From contig OX388345.1 in the NCBI GenBank assembly GCA_947579665.1, forward strand, positions 68,501,454 through 68,565,453: DNA of 64,000 bases. The letters run 5' to 3'. This document shows, in pieces, positions 48,950 through 60,444 of this stretch. A program made the translations under genes and the position numbers. Source of the stretch: Sympetrum striolatum (taxonomy: Eukaryota > Arthropoda > Insecta > Odonata > Libellulidae). Within the stretch, counting starts at the first letter, position 1; the number at the start of each line of letters is the position of its first letter. A model generated the notes under the pieces. That model made no database searches. It was not told the DNA's origin and worked only from the letters and a program-made list of their open reading frames with translations.

Positions 48950-49245
48950 TCAGGTTGTATAGGGGTTAGTGTACAAGCCTAATAACACTTAAGTAAGTGA
49001 AATGTTAGCGCCAGTAAGAAGCGAACGCGATCTCCTAGAGGCATCAACGAAGTGTTATAGGGAAGTAATCGCAAGGACGGATAATTACTTTTGGTCGTTT
49101 TTTCCAAAGGCTATTAGAGATGCTAATAGGGATGAATGAATAATGGTGGTGTATTACACCCCCTGCCATACGCCTCTGGTGGCTCACGGGGTATATATCA
49201 AAATCTAAATCTAAGTCTTGGGTTTAAATCCCGGTTAGGATATAA
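48950..49245 (+). mobile_element. tRNA-derived SINE split by a LINE
   Basis: An A-box-like half (tataggggttagtgtacaag, 48958-48977) and a perfect B-box-like half (gggtttaaatccc, 49220-49232) lie about 240 bp apart, against 30-40 bp in a normal tRNA-like head. The gap is filled by a LINE 3' fragment. The simplest reading is that a LINE inserted into the anticodon-loop region of a SINE. Confidence 0.45.
48990..49213 (+). mobile_element. LINE 3' fragment nested in a SINE
   Basis: The phase from about 49010 to the stop at 49137-49139 reads VRSERDLLEASTKCYREVIA, then RTDNYFWSFFPKAIRDANRD. It is uninterrupted and ends as CR1/Jockey-like LINE proteins do. The tail has tacaccccctgccatacgcc, ggtggctcacggggta and then aaatct repeats. 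The copy at 59.6-60.0 kb belongs to the same family, and the one at 29.4 kb to a related one. The intact phase suggests a younger insertion. Confidence 0.75.
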
Positions 49246-49321
49246 ATGATTGTGCAAAAAAAATGACGGGTTGGTTGTGAGAGTGGTCTTTATAGGCTAA
49301 AATGTGCTCTCATAATTAAAT

Positions 49322-49491
49322 CTTAATAATTATTATAGGAAACAAGTTCAGGCTTTACTTGGTCGTAATGACATACACTGAGATGTGACATACTAAAACT
49401 TTTATCTTAGACTTTCATTTTTTACTTTGTGGTAAAAAGTTGTGGCAAAGTAAAAGTTTTAGTATGTCACATCTCACTTAATAATTATTAT
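49322..49491 (+). mobile_element. Hairpin retroposon-like element, copy at 49.3 kb
   Basis: An exact 15-bp direct repeat, cttaataattattat, lies at 49322-49336 and 49477-49491. Inside, in order: a 42-bp head (49337-49378), a perfect 26-bp arm (49379-49404, starting tgagatgtgacatac), a 46-bp loop, and the matching arm (49451-49476), which touches the right repeat. The head carries ggaaac, ttcaggcttta, cttggt and gacata. The perfect arms and perfect duplication make this the youngest-looking member. Confidence 0.75.
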
Positions 49492-49572
49492 TTAGTATCT
49501 GTAGAATTGGCTAAAATACAATTAAAACCTCCTTTAAGGGTTCTACCAAATCGTTTTTGTGTAATCAGTACT

Positions 49573-49618
49573 ACTACCATCAGATGGTGTACTACATACA
49601 GTAGTACACCATCAGATA
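49573..49618. repeat. Short hairpin
   Basis: gatggtgtactac and gtagtacaccatc form 13-bp perfect arms with a four-base loop, with catcag on both outer sides in direct order. It lies about 80 bp from the 49.3 kb element and has no visible link to it. Confidence 0.6.
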
Positions 49619-49619
49619 C

Positions 49620-50600
49620 AGAACCCTGGACGAAACGCCTTCTATACCTTTTAAACAGATTTCTAAACCCTCCTATCTTTATTCACTCAACATTCACGCA
49701 TAAGTGGGATAAAAGGCTCAAAAAACTACGTATGAGCACACCGATGCAACTGAGATCTTAAGGATTTCGACGCCGGAATACAAAAACCAAAAGAGAAGAC
49801 AAACATAAAATGCAGAGGACGGTAGGAAAGAGAGTAGTAAAACGAAAGGGTGGACCTCGCGTAGGAGGGAGTTGTGAAGAGAAACGTTTGCGACGCGTCA
49901 CAAAGCTAGTCTAGTAGCAGCATTCCGAAAAGGGTGGGCCTTGGGTTATTCCCGTTGCTATGGGGAGAATCATTTCCCTTTATGCAGATAACGAAGACGC
50001 CAAACGGCTCGGAGAGGGAAATGTTTCGGAGAAAGCATTTCTTTTGCCACCCATTCCTTCTCCACGCCCTTATCTCTGTAGAATTCAAAGTTTCTTCCAC
50101 TGTTTTTATTTTTATTTGCCTTCGCCATGCCTTTCTTATTTATGTCTACTGATGTCTCGTGAAATGCTATAATGTTTTGAATTATCCTTACAAAATTATT
50201 CTCCTTATAGATTTTTATTGATTTTTATGTTCCCTGTGTATTTTAGACTTTCATTGGTCTTTTGGTACAGGCTAGACAAAATTATATCTTTCATTTGGTT
50301 TTGCCCCAGTTTTTTCCGTGACTGTTATTATATTTTATAAAATGATAATATTGTGGTGAAAATTGGCTGGATACCTAAAAGTGAACATAATTACTTGCAT
50401 GTGAGTTGTTGTGGTCCTGGGCCATGTTTATATTGCGAGATTCACCAATATTATTGGTGAAGCCGATTAATTAATTTTTACTAATATGCCTAATTTTCAA
50501 TGAGATGTCTATTTTAATCCTCTTACCACATGAAAATTTTGTTCTACTAGCAGCAATTACCTATAATAACAATAACAAGAAAATTACTGAGGTATGGGTG
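49620..50600. other. Intergenic DNA, no gene seen
   Basis: Short frames of 64-110 codons with no domain. A small island lies at about 49.8-50.1 kb. Confidence 0.45.
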
Positions 50601-50639
50601 ATGTTAAACACCGGCATTGATTAGGGCCCATCCTTTTGG

Positions 50640-50880
50640 AATGCTACGAAAAGTGTTATTCTCAGAGTCATTGTGCTTAATTTAAAGTAAGCTACTCAGT
50701 GAGGAAAGCAAGGGCAAACTACCTTTCTCCTTATTTTGGCTAGTCGCTTTATCCCCTCTCCGAAGTAATTTAATTTAGCTAATGGTGATAGAGATGAGGT
50801 TTAAAACAGCCTTCGGGGTAAAGACTATGCAGACAGATATCTTAGCTCTAAGAATTCACAAACCCAGATAACCAATATGA
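50640..50880 (-). mobile_element. SINE-X copy H, inverted
   Basis: Read on the minus strand, blocks in family order are: gtctgcatagtctttacccc, gaaggctg, accattagct, gagaggggataaag, ggtagtttgcccttgc, tttcctcactgag. The core is partly deleted after gggg. It is the only clearly inverted copy in the window. Confidence 0.6.
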
Positions 50881-50884
50881 CTTT

Positions 50885-51425
50885 TTTCCTTGGTCTTTGG
50901 TGGGCGTTCTCCGTTGAGCCCATGGCTGATATCCCAGCGCTAGTAGTTGCTTCTATATCACGTCGTAATTATTTCCCTAGGTTACCTGTAGTTGTCAATA
51001 GGGAAGTACATTTGCATTTGGAGAAATTTCGACTGCAAGGATCATAATACAAACACATCGTGAAAAAAATTAAATCTGGTTAAATCTATACTTAGCGGGT
51101 TCAATGCGGTTCAGAAAAGTATACGCGAAGGAAAAGGAGTTTAAGTGCTGACCGCTAAAAAAAACACCGTTAATGCTTCCTGGCTTTACTCCAGACCACA
51201 TATGGATGTTGCTTTAAGGACTAAGAAAAGTCTGTAAGTAGTCGCAAGTTTTTTACACCGTCTTACTGAAGTGTGATTTCTGCTATGGATCTTCAATTCT
51301 TCTACTCAACCCCTTGGTCTTCAAATCCACATCATTCAAAGTATAGCTCATTTATGTATATTCGAGGTAAAGGTAAAACAAATACCTTTCAATTCTCCAT
51401 CACCTAATATAAGGATTAAACACAA
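50885..51425. other. Intergenic DNA, nothing recognised
   Basis: No open frame of note and no element seen. Confidence 0.5.
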
Positions 51426-51427
51426 CA

Positions 51428-51503
51428 GACTCCCGGATAGTCATGTGGACAGCGCGTTTGCCTTCAGTAAAATCCCTCCTGGGTTCGATTCCCGGTGTGA
51501 GCC
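51428..51503 (+). mobile_element. tRNA-derived SINE head
   Basis: A 76-base tRNA-like block holds an A-box-like ggatagtcatgtggacagcg and a perfect B box with stem, gggttcgattccc (51481-51493). The D arm is poorly formed and the anticodon region is long, so it is not a functional tRNA. The polymerase III boxes fit a SINE head. It differs from the one at 16945-17020. Confidence 0.65.
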
Positions 51504-51597
51504 AATGTACGGAATGATCTAACTTGTTGAAGCAATTTTAATAATAATACTACCACTACTACTTTAGAATTGTTTTCACAATTTTAAAGGTTTCTGT

Positions 51598-51775
51598 GTC
51601 TGTACATTATCAACCCGGAGGCTGGTTGATTCTTTGCCTTTACCAACGAAAGGTTCTTGATAGTGGGTGAGGCAAATTAGCAAGATTAGCAATAAAATAG
51701 TTTACGTTTGCAGTCCATGCTGAGAAATAATGCTCTTATGGGAAGAGGTCTACGTAGTTAAAGCTCATTGGCCTT
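51598..51775 (+). mobile_element. SINE-X copy I
   Basis: Blocks: gtctgtacattatcaacccg, gaggctggttga, ttctt, gtgggtgaggcaaattagca, aaaatagtttacgtttgcag and atgctgagaaataatgctct. It is strongly diverged in the 3' half. Confidence 0.5.
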
Positions 51776-51779
51776 ATGA

Positions 51780-54700
51780 ATGGCATTGCATAGTCTTTGG
51801 TAACTAGTAACAAAAACAAAATGGATGCCGTGCTTCAGCACCACTCGCATCCTTCGTACTATCATAACCATAAACTGCACTGTGACATACGGAAGATAGA
51901 TTCCCTTTAATTAAAAAAAAACAGAAAAAATCAATTTGTGAGGATGTATCTATTTTGTTCTAGTTTTATCGGACTTCAAGCCGGTGAAAACTGCGAAGAA
52001 ACGAGTAGAATTTCGTCGCTATTACTCCACACACATACATACACTACACACAAAAATAAAAAAAGGAAACAGTAAAGTATCCTACCAATAGCGAGGGGCG
52101 CGCCTCTTAACCAAACAGCGTACAAAAGAAACAAGATTCTATTGCTCCAGCGCGTTGTTATTATTTCTTTATAGGTTCCATTTTGAGTTCCTACAGCTCC
52201 TTTAACCATCTCTCCCATATCTGTCCCCACTCTTTTACAACTATTTCCTCCCGCCGTACTTCCCCTCTCAAACAACATCAGCCGGATATCCTACCCTTTG
52301 GCTCCCCCGCAATCGACCGTGAAGATTTCCATTGCGGATGGAGGTAAGGAAAGGGTTTTTATTCCTCTTTCTTTTCGGGAAATAACGACGGAGGCCTACG
52401 GACTACCGAATCACTCCCCCAAGCGCCGTTCCCATCGCTTCCGATATTTCCTTTGCACTTCCCCCGTTCTGTTGCTATCTCCCTCCTCCACATTCTTGCT
52501 ATTCTGAAACGTTTTGAGCAGCTAATAGTTTCTCGCGGAGGGAAATAAGTTGTTTTATGGCGTTGAATATTTCATTGCTTTGGGGAGCTAAGAGTCATTT
52601 AAGTGGGGTTTGCAATTTTGTTTCATATTAACCATTTGATCAGGAATTTCACGCCTTAAACTTATCATTACTTTACACATTGAGTTTTGCCTCATCAATT
52701 ATAATATTTTCTGTATTGGGAATATCTACTTTCAAATGGTATACACTAAAAATTTATAAAAAACACTATTGTATGTTTACCCATAATTAAATCTATGGTA
52801 TCTCCATACTTAATAAGTAAGTTAAGAGCTCTAAGGCTAAATTAACTTATTAACATAGTAATTATTAAATAAAATTATTCGTATTGCTTTTGTTCTAAAA
52901 TTCAGCTATTTAAATTTGCGCCTTCTTATTTGATTATTGCAATACAAGAGATGGAACTAAAAATCTTTTTCTAGTATACAATTCAGATTATCAATTCATT
53001 TCTTTAAGAACTGTATGGAACTGAGTATCATTATTCATATGATTTCTACAGTAGAACTAATGCTCGAAGAATTTAGGGAGCGATCAGCCTGATTCACTTA
53101 CCACTAACTTAATCCAACAGGTGAATGAACTGGATTTTTCTTAGGCGTTCAAGAGATTCCAAACGAATAATTTGCTTGAAAGTAAACCAATGATTTATTG
53201 ATATATTCATCAAGTAATCTGATATTTTATGATCAAAATATGTATTTTTATTTATACGTATATGATATTATTTATTTATTCAAAATTTTTATGATATCAA
53301 ACACACTTTTTTTAGCCCAATCGGTAATTCAAGAAGATTTAGTCATATATCGGAATTAACTGCGGAGTAGCTAATAAGTTTAAATACATAACTTAATCTG
53401 GCTTGTAATTTGGCTCTCTAAAGACATTTAAATATCTTATTTACACATGAGTGCGTAACTTTCTAACTATTTGTGTTAATATAAACTGTATTCCACATTT
53501 CTAAAGGTATATTTTCAAGGCTAAAAGAATTTCGATTAATGATAATCCAATTAAAGGGAATTCACGAAATAGTTAAGCATAAATCACTAGAATTAATGCC
53601 CATATCGTCATTGGAATGAAATAATCACCGTGATTTTACTGCATAACAGCGAAAATCCCTTCCTGCATTGGTACCTCAACTTTACAGAATATTATTTTGA
53701 CAAAAACATTCCTGATATTTCATGGCTCAACAGTCTCTCGATTAAATAAATTTTTAGGATGAAATCGCTTGAAAATCGTTTTTAATTTCGAACAGGTGCA
53801 CGAAATAAAATGTAATCGGATTGCCAAAATTTAATCTATAGATTCCACATTTTTTTGGCGAGTTTCATCAAAAAACATTTGTTTAATTTTTCCGCACTCA
53901 CAAGCATAATACTGCCTCGGCTCAATTCGTTTAGCTATTCACCAATCACGTTTATAAAATTCACTCTTTACTTTCATTCCAACAAATTATAACCTGGTCA
54001 ATTCGCACCTTAAAATGAACCTAATGAGTACTAAATATTACTCTTTAAATTTAACATAGTAATTACCTCATCTCACTTACATTCCCATAATTTCATATTA
54101 ATCTTCCTTTACTTCCTTTTCATTACTTCATTATTTCCATTTTTTTATCCTCTACATTCCTTTTCATTTCACCTTCCCTTTATCTCTAACCTTTCAGTTT
54201 TCTTTATTGCGAATTTTGAAGCCTGTGAACTTTATATTGGAGCCGCGGCATCTTTATATCTAGCGTTGAAAATCAATGGCATACAACGAGGTAAGGAAAT
54301 GAAGGAAAAGCAAAGAGAATGTCATAGAGTGGGATTCGAAAATTCACGAGAGTGAATGAGTTTGGAATTACAAGGAAAGAAAAAAGAAAGCGAGGATACG
54401 TAATGAATTATGAGAGAACAAATAGAGGAGAGTATTCCTGGAAAATAGCAAAAACAAAGAGAGTGGCACTAAGCCGATTCAAGGAAAACATCACATCAGT
54501 TTAGATGGGAAGGTAAGCTTCGAAGTCTTTAGAATGAGCCGTACAGCCATTCCATGCATAGCAGAAGAATTGTGAGAATCTATTAATCAAAAAATGACTA
54601 TATTTATGAGGTACGTAGTTATATTTATCATAGCATCCCATGAAGTGATGGTTGAAACTAATGCTTCTTTGCAATGTTTTCCTTTTGGTATATCTCTCAT

Positions 54701-54855
54701 CTGAGATGTATCCAAATGCTTCTTAACAGGTTGTAAAGTAACAAAATGAGGAGTTAGCCTTCTCTATTTGATAGCTGAAAGATTGAATTCCGTTTGGTAT
54801 GAAAATCTTTGAACTTCTTTCAGAGCAGGAAAAAATCACTTAGATACATACACTT
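51780..54855. other. Intergenic DNA with island at 52.0-52.55 kb
   Basis: The island carries frames of 100 and 69 codons on opposite strands with no domain. 52.6-54.0 kb is AT-rich. A pyrimidine-rich tract lies at 54.06-54.2 kb. Confidence 0.5.
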
Positions 54856-54861
54856 TTCAAT

Positions 54862-55019
54862 ATCTTTCTAAGAACTCCTATAATGATGACCTTCCTTTAT
54901 ATGCTACTGAGTATATACTAAATTCTAATATTTTTTTCAGTAGCTTCCTATGAACTCTTATAACGATTTCATTTCTTTATATTCTACTGAGTATATACTA
55001 AATTCCGATATTTTTTAGT
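54862..55019. repeat. Two-unit tandem duplication, period 79 bp
   Basis: Both units hold gaactcctataa or gaactcttataa, then tctttat or cctttat, and the long match ctactgagtatatactaaat at 54904 and 54983, ending in a T run. Few differences suggest a fairly recent duplication. Confidence 0.85.
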
Positions 55020-55024
55020 TCTTT

Positions 55025-56890
55025 GCGATTCAGGCTAATGAATTCACGGAGAGCCACCTTACGAGGAAATTGTTAATGCTCACATAAAGAACCTCAATTT
55101 TTTACCTACTCCCACATTAACATCTGCATTCCATCTCCTTAAAAAATCACACTGAAGTTCATCCCAACCACTTTGCTCCCTTTCATCTCCTGCATGTCAA
55201 ATCCACAAATCCCACTATATTACACAGAGCGTAACTCAAGGATGGAATAATGAAGGAGAGCAAACATTCTCCAGCGGGAGAGATGGGAAAATTTAGATTC
55301 ATAACGACTCCCTGAACAAATCCGAGAGGAGATGCCGGCGATACCGCATGTTTTCGAATCCTGCGAGGACGAGCAAAAGGAAATGCGAAGCTGCAGCGTA
55401 CCTCGCCGCCCATCCGAATCAAGCAATCTCGCGTGTAATGGGGGAAACACCCAGGGAGTTACGAAGGAATGCGCCGGGCTAAAAACGCCGGAAAATGAAT
55501 CGGGGAAATGAACGCGTATGGCCCTAGTTTAAAATTCGATCCGCCTTGGATTCCGGACAAAGGACGGGGACGGAGAGAATTCGGATGTTTCCCGGCCCCG
55601 GAGTACCGGATTCCGCATTAGAAACGCAATCCTTTCCGTATCCAAAGGGAAGACGGGACCAATTAAAAAAAAATAATGAAAGAATGGCAAGAATTTACAT
55701 TTCCGACGGAGAGGGTACCCTCTTTCCTTCTCTCGGAGTATTTACACCGCGAGCAAATAACTGCTTTTAATCTTAAATGCGGTGTATTCCTGGATGTGTC
55801 CAATTTTTAAAAGTCAACAGACGCATATTGTCAAAGCATGGGAGGGGAAAATGAGTGGTAGGAAGGAGAGCGTGATATTTCGGGAATTTTTGGTGAAAAA
55901 AGTGGAGCGTTTTCGGTAAAAGTAGAACTCATTCTCTAGAAAAGTGGGGCACGTGTTTGATGAAGTTCGGAAAAAGTACGTTAGTGTAAATGAAATACCA
56001 GGGATTGAACTTGGTAATAATACTTTATTTTTCTCCTCGAGAAAAATAATACTTCTTGAAAATAACCATTACCATAGTGCAGTCAATAGTGCAAATCAGT
56101 CCATACCCTTTATTTATAGGTTTGATGTTTCACTTTATAATTACAATTCAGATTAAATCTCAGCTACACTTGAAAATTAAATCCTCTTTAAGTACTCATA
56201 CGTTTCTAGTTGTATTTATTTCGTAAGAAGCAATATTTTTTTCTCAGAAGTACCTTAATATCATGAAATAAAAGTTGTTAATAGTTGCTTCACGTCTGAT
56301 TACAATGCAAATCACTACAAGGAGGGTGGAATCCTAATAAAGAAGAATCTCACCAATGCGATGAATTAGATATTTTCCACATAGAAGAAAACAGACACAT
56401 AATAAAGGAAATAATTGAGACGTATTAAAGTAGTTGAAACGAGAGGTGTATGAGAAAACTAAAGTATGGAGGAGTTGCGTAAAGAAGGGTTATCTAAGCA
56501 GAAATAAGTCAGCGTAGCTAGTTTTTAGGTATTGAAATAACCATTTAAATATCTACATATTTAACAGTACCTCTAGAGCTTCATAAGGACATTGTAAGGA
56601 AGGGTTACATCAAATATTTAATCTGTGAATTTAAATAAAAAATTAATCCACGTGAGAAAATTTTATATTTGAGAGGGAGTAATCAAACTGCCAGAAGCAA
56701 AATATTGGGCAACATTACCTTTAAAAAGAAATCACCGGTTAGATTTTTTCAACTGCAACGTGCGTTAGTGGTGCCTGTATTGACATGCCCACTATTGAGG
56801 CTTACAATATTTGATAAACTAGTAGAAAAGGTTCCCGGGGACACGATAATTCATTCAAGATCAAGTATGAAGGCTATGCTTCGGGTGGTC
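55025..56890. other. Intergenic DNA with island at 55.2-55.9 kb
   Basis: Frames of 70-80 codons on both strands show no domain. The rest is AT-rich. Confidence 0.5.
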
Positions 56891-56904
56891 GCATCAGAAC
56901 GAAG

Positions 56905-57340
56905 AAGTTGAGAAAGAACAAACGGGATGAGAATGTGGTGAAAGAAGAGCAGAAGAGAAAATATATTGGAAGAAAATAAGGAAAAAAGAAAGAGGGATGA
57001 ATGAAAGATTATGAATGAATGGATTATGCACAAGTAAGTCAACTGAGAGAGGAGAAAACATCGTTTCGTAGGTGACGATAGGATTGGTGAGGGAAGCAAG
57101 AATGGAAAATAGTAGAATATGGTGAAAGAATAAGAGATGAACAAAGAATGGAAGAAGAGGTATGAGAGGATCTTCTGGCATCGAGGAAAGGTTAAATCGG
57201 AATGTAGGAATCGGAAATAGGGTGAAGGATATTTTATCTGGCTGTTGTTCGTAGCAGATGCAATCAGGTAAGAGAAGAAGAGAAGGTTAATATTTTGGAA
57301 AGAAAGGAAAGAGGAGGATGAAGGAAAAATAACCGTTGAA
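56905..57340. other. Polypurine-rich tract
   Basis: The plus strand is dominated by gaa, aga and gga runs for over 400 bp. This removes stop codons from the minus strand and creates a 165-codon frame that is low-complexity (S, F, L, P) and not a gene. Long purine tracts can form triplex structures and may act in replication or chromatin. Confidence 0.6.
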
Positions 57341-57349
57341 GCAGTCATA

Positions 57350-58465
57350 AATTGAGTGCAAATTCACATGAATGCAAAGTAAAAACAATGTTTACTCCAT
57401 GGTTCTTGAGATAGTTTTTCTTGAAGGAAGTAGACCTCTCCTGTAGCTTGTTTATGGTCGGAAAAAAGAGGAATTAATACACTAATGCATTATTGATATA
57501 TGAATTAATCGACTTTTAAAATTATTTCCCATAGTATCAACACAACGTACTAAACGAGCACCTTATATGCGAAAGGCTAATATACATTTCTATTGTTTTA
57601 GTATGATTATGAGTATGGATACAGTGAAATGAGTTAAACAATGTGCTTACTTTAGTCCTATTTGGATATGGCTCTCCTCTGTGCATTTTATAACAGTTTT
57701 TATAATGTAATTAGAATATTCTTTAAGTACCATATTTCGTAGGGTATTCTTTCTTCTATGCTTGAATATGGCATAATAAGGTATAAAAACTAGGCTGCTA
57801 TAGAAACAGAAAAATAAAAACAAAAACTATTACCTTGATGATAAATACTCTGCAAAATTTATGTAAATATCTTTCCTAGTGATTGTGAGGCCAATAAAGT
57901 ATATATCTAACACAGAATTTCACAAAAGTGATCCTGAAAACGCAGCACAGAAGTTCGGCAATCGATCCCTTCATTCATTGAGTCAATTCCTCGTATTAAA
58001 CATCCCTGAATTACCTGAAATAACCTTTTGGTACAAAACTCATATCTGAAACCAATTAACTCTCAGTCCAGTTCGATTAAAAGAGAGGATGGCATCTTAC
58101 AAATAACGCAACGCAAGAGAGAATCGAGGACAATTACAGGGATGATTCAACAGGGATCCTGAGGCAGCGTGGGGAAGCCATGGGAGATCGGAAGAGGATG
58201 GATAGCTGGCCGGGCACACGCATCGCAGGGCTGCCGACGGGCGACTCTCGGAAACGGGACGGCGAGCTATTTGACCCTTAGGGGGCAGAGGGAGGATGGA
58301 AGCAGGGCGAAGAAGGACGGAAGAATAAGGAAAGGGAGAATAGAGAAGAAGGAAAATAAAGTTTGGAGTTCGGAAGACTGGGCGATAGACGTTTTGATTT
58401 TTAGCTTTCAGAGACTGAAATTGGCTTAATAGACTGACAATGAGAAGAGAAGAAGCTGATTTATA
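57350..58465. other. AT-rich DNA, then a purine-rich island at 58.1-58.4 kb
   Basis: No gene was supported. Opposite-strand frames of 125 and 86 codons in the island overlap and lack domains. Confidence 0.5.
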
Positions 58466-58470
58466 AGTAA

Positions 58471-58626
58471 TCATACTTTATAGTCAATGTGAGAAGGCGT
58501 AACTTTATAGAAATTCATAGAATGAAGAAGGAAAGTAAGTAATTTCCTTCTTAATATAAATACATATCCATACAAAATAAATCTAGTGTGGAAATTACTA
58601 AGTTGCCTTCTTCAATCATGCCTTTT
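58471..58626 (+). mobile_element. Hairpin retroposon-like element, copy at 58.5 kb
   Basis: atcatacttt (58471-58480) and atcatgccttt (from 58615) form an imperfect direct repeat. Inside are a 42-bp head (58481-58522) with gagaaggcgtaactttatag, a left arm (58523-58547, gaagaaggaaagtaagtaat), a loop, and a right arm (58589-58614, ggaaattactaagttgcctt). The right arm touches the right repeat. A truncated relative with the same head and one arm lies at 16635-16715. Confidence 0.65.
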
Positions 58627-58629
58627 TTA

Positions 58630-59575
58630 CCGTAAAGCGTATAAAAATCATGAAGTATGCCGAGAAAATATGAGGAGAATGCATTTCGGTATTTACTCCC
58701 TTGCTTTTACCTCCTTCGTGAAACATATGAATATTTTAAATGTTTCGATCTATAGGATTATTTAGTACATGATATGTCATAGAAGAGAGAAATTGAGTTG
58801 GGGAGAGGAGTGATTTTTACGGAATTCGAAATATGTAGCTATTCGCAGTCACAGTGTGAAATACTATATTTATTTTATATTGCTCTATGAGGAAGTCTGT
58901 CCACAATTAAAAAAAAGAGACTTTTGAAATATGGTTATTTCTAAACATTGAATGCTGAAAATATTTTTATCAGACTATGTAATAAAGCTGTTTGTCCTAA
59001 TTGGACAGAATGTAGAGCAGTATCTCTGCGCCTTCGAAAAGGATATAATAAAAATGTCAGCCACTCCTAGTAGGTCTCTCTTTACTCTCAATTTTTAATA
59101 CTTGAATTTGAATTTAGGGTATATTAGTGCGAATATAGACTGAAAAATATTATTCTAGTAAACTAGAAAAAAATAATAAAAGACACTGTGAACTATTTAT
59201 GCGACACCACAAAATCACTTCATAAATCATTAATTGCTCATTTAGAATGGATTACCAACATGGTAATATTTATATATTTTTCCATAATCGGTTTATCAAA
59301 AAAATAGCATTTAAAATTAATAATCAATTGTGAAAATAACAGCCAATATGGTTGGAAATCATTGCAGTTATAAGTGAGCTTAAAACATATTTTCAGGAAG
59401 TGCACTAAAATCGTATTTACTCCACAGGCAGGAAATATTTCATTATTTTTACGTCCGTAATTTTTTTTTCGTTGTAATAATAATCTTTGTTTATTTTTTT
59501 ATATATATTTCAAAATAAACCTACTTTTGACATATTCAATAACGTTGAAATCAGCTCATGTAATTTGAGTTATCC
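58630..59575. other. AT-rich intergenic DNA, nothing recognised
   Basis: No open frame of note and no element seen. Confidence 0.5.
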
Positions 59576-59584
59576 CAATTCAAG

Positions 59585-59990
59585 GGTAGATCATGACTCT
59601 GATACAAAAATATCAAGTATAAGTTGCTCTGAAGTTGTGTAAGGTTTACATTTAAACTCTGCAATCCACCGGTGGCGAGTGGCAGAGGGTGTAAAACACC
59701 GACATCCCATTCTAACCTGGAGAGCTATTAGCTTCCCTAATACTTCGCTGGAAAGACGATCAAAAGTAACTATCGGTCCTGGCAACTACTTCCCTGTATC
59801 TGTTTTTTGAATTATCCAAAGATCGCGTAATTTTCTAACTGGGATAACAATATCAGTTATCTCCTCCCCGAAATAGGTAGTGATAAATTTATCAAAAAGC
59901 TTCCGTCGATAACCAAGTCTTCTATCACTAAGAGAGTTACACCCGAGGGATTCTATCATAGCCGAAACACTACTGTGGTGCACAAGGTTA
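59585..59990 (-). mobile_element. LINE 3' end, same family as 49.0 kb
   Basis: The minus strand reads SLGCNSLSDRRLGYRRKLFD, IVIPVRKLRDLWIIQK, then after a frameshift YREVVARTDSYF and SIREAN. The LRDL, YREV, ARTD-YF and IR-AN landmarks match the fragment at 48990-49213. The tail has tacaccctctgccactcgcc and a ccggtggattgcagag end. Stops and frameshifts mark it as old. Confidence 0.75.
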
Positions 59991-59999
59991 TCTTGGTGT

Positions 60000-60440
60000 G
60001 GATAAATCCAGCAATGGAAGAGAAGGGAGATTGAAAATCGAGGAGGTAGTTGAGGGAGAATGGAATAGGAAGAAGGAAAACAATGCAGAGGGAGAAGAAG
60101 AGGCGAAAAATAAAAGAGAAAGGCATACCTGACTACGCACGCCCTGAGTGATGGAATGGTGCCGAACGAGAGACAAATCTCGGCGGTCCTGAGATCCAGC
60201 AGCCATCAATCCTCACCCCAAGAGGGCGATCCTCTCCTATCGCCGTCAAACGGGCGGCAAATAGCTTAAGGAGGTGAGAGATCGGAATGTGAGGGAATTA
60301 GGAATCGCAGAGTGGACCTTTTTCGACCTTTCATATTGTTTTCCTATCGTCTTTTGGGGAAGTATAACCTTTCTTGACGGGGGTCTAAAGGATGGAATAA
60401 AAGGCTGAGCTGCTTCGGAGCTTACGGTGTAAACTACTCT
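60000..60440. other. Purine-rich island, no gene supported
   Basis: Plus-strand purine runs at 60015-60125 (ggaagagaagggagattg and similar) are followed by a GC-richer part to 60440. Minus-strand frames of 69-73 codons have no domain. Confidence 0.5.
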
Positions 60441-60444
60441 TGAA

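Noticed and set aside
56851..57348. 165-codon minus-strand frame
   Set aside because: It is antisense to a polypurine tract and its low-complexity S/F/L/P sequence follows from base composition.
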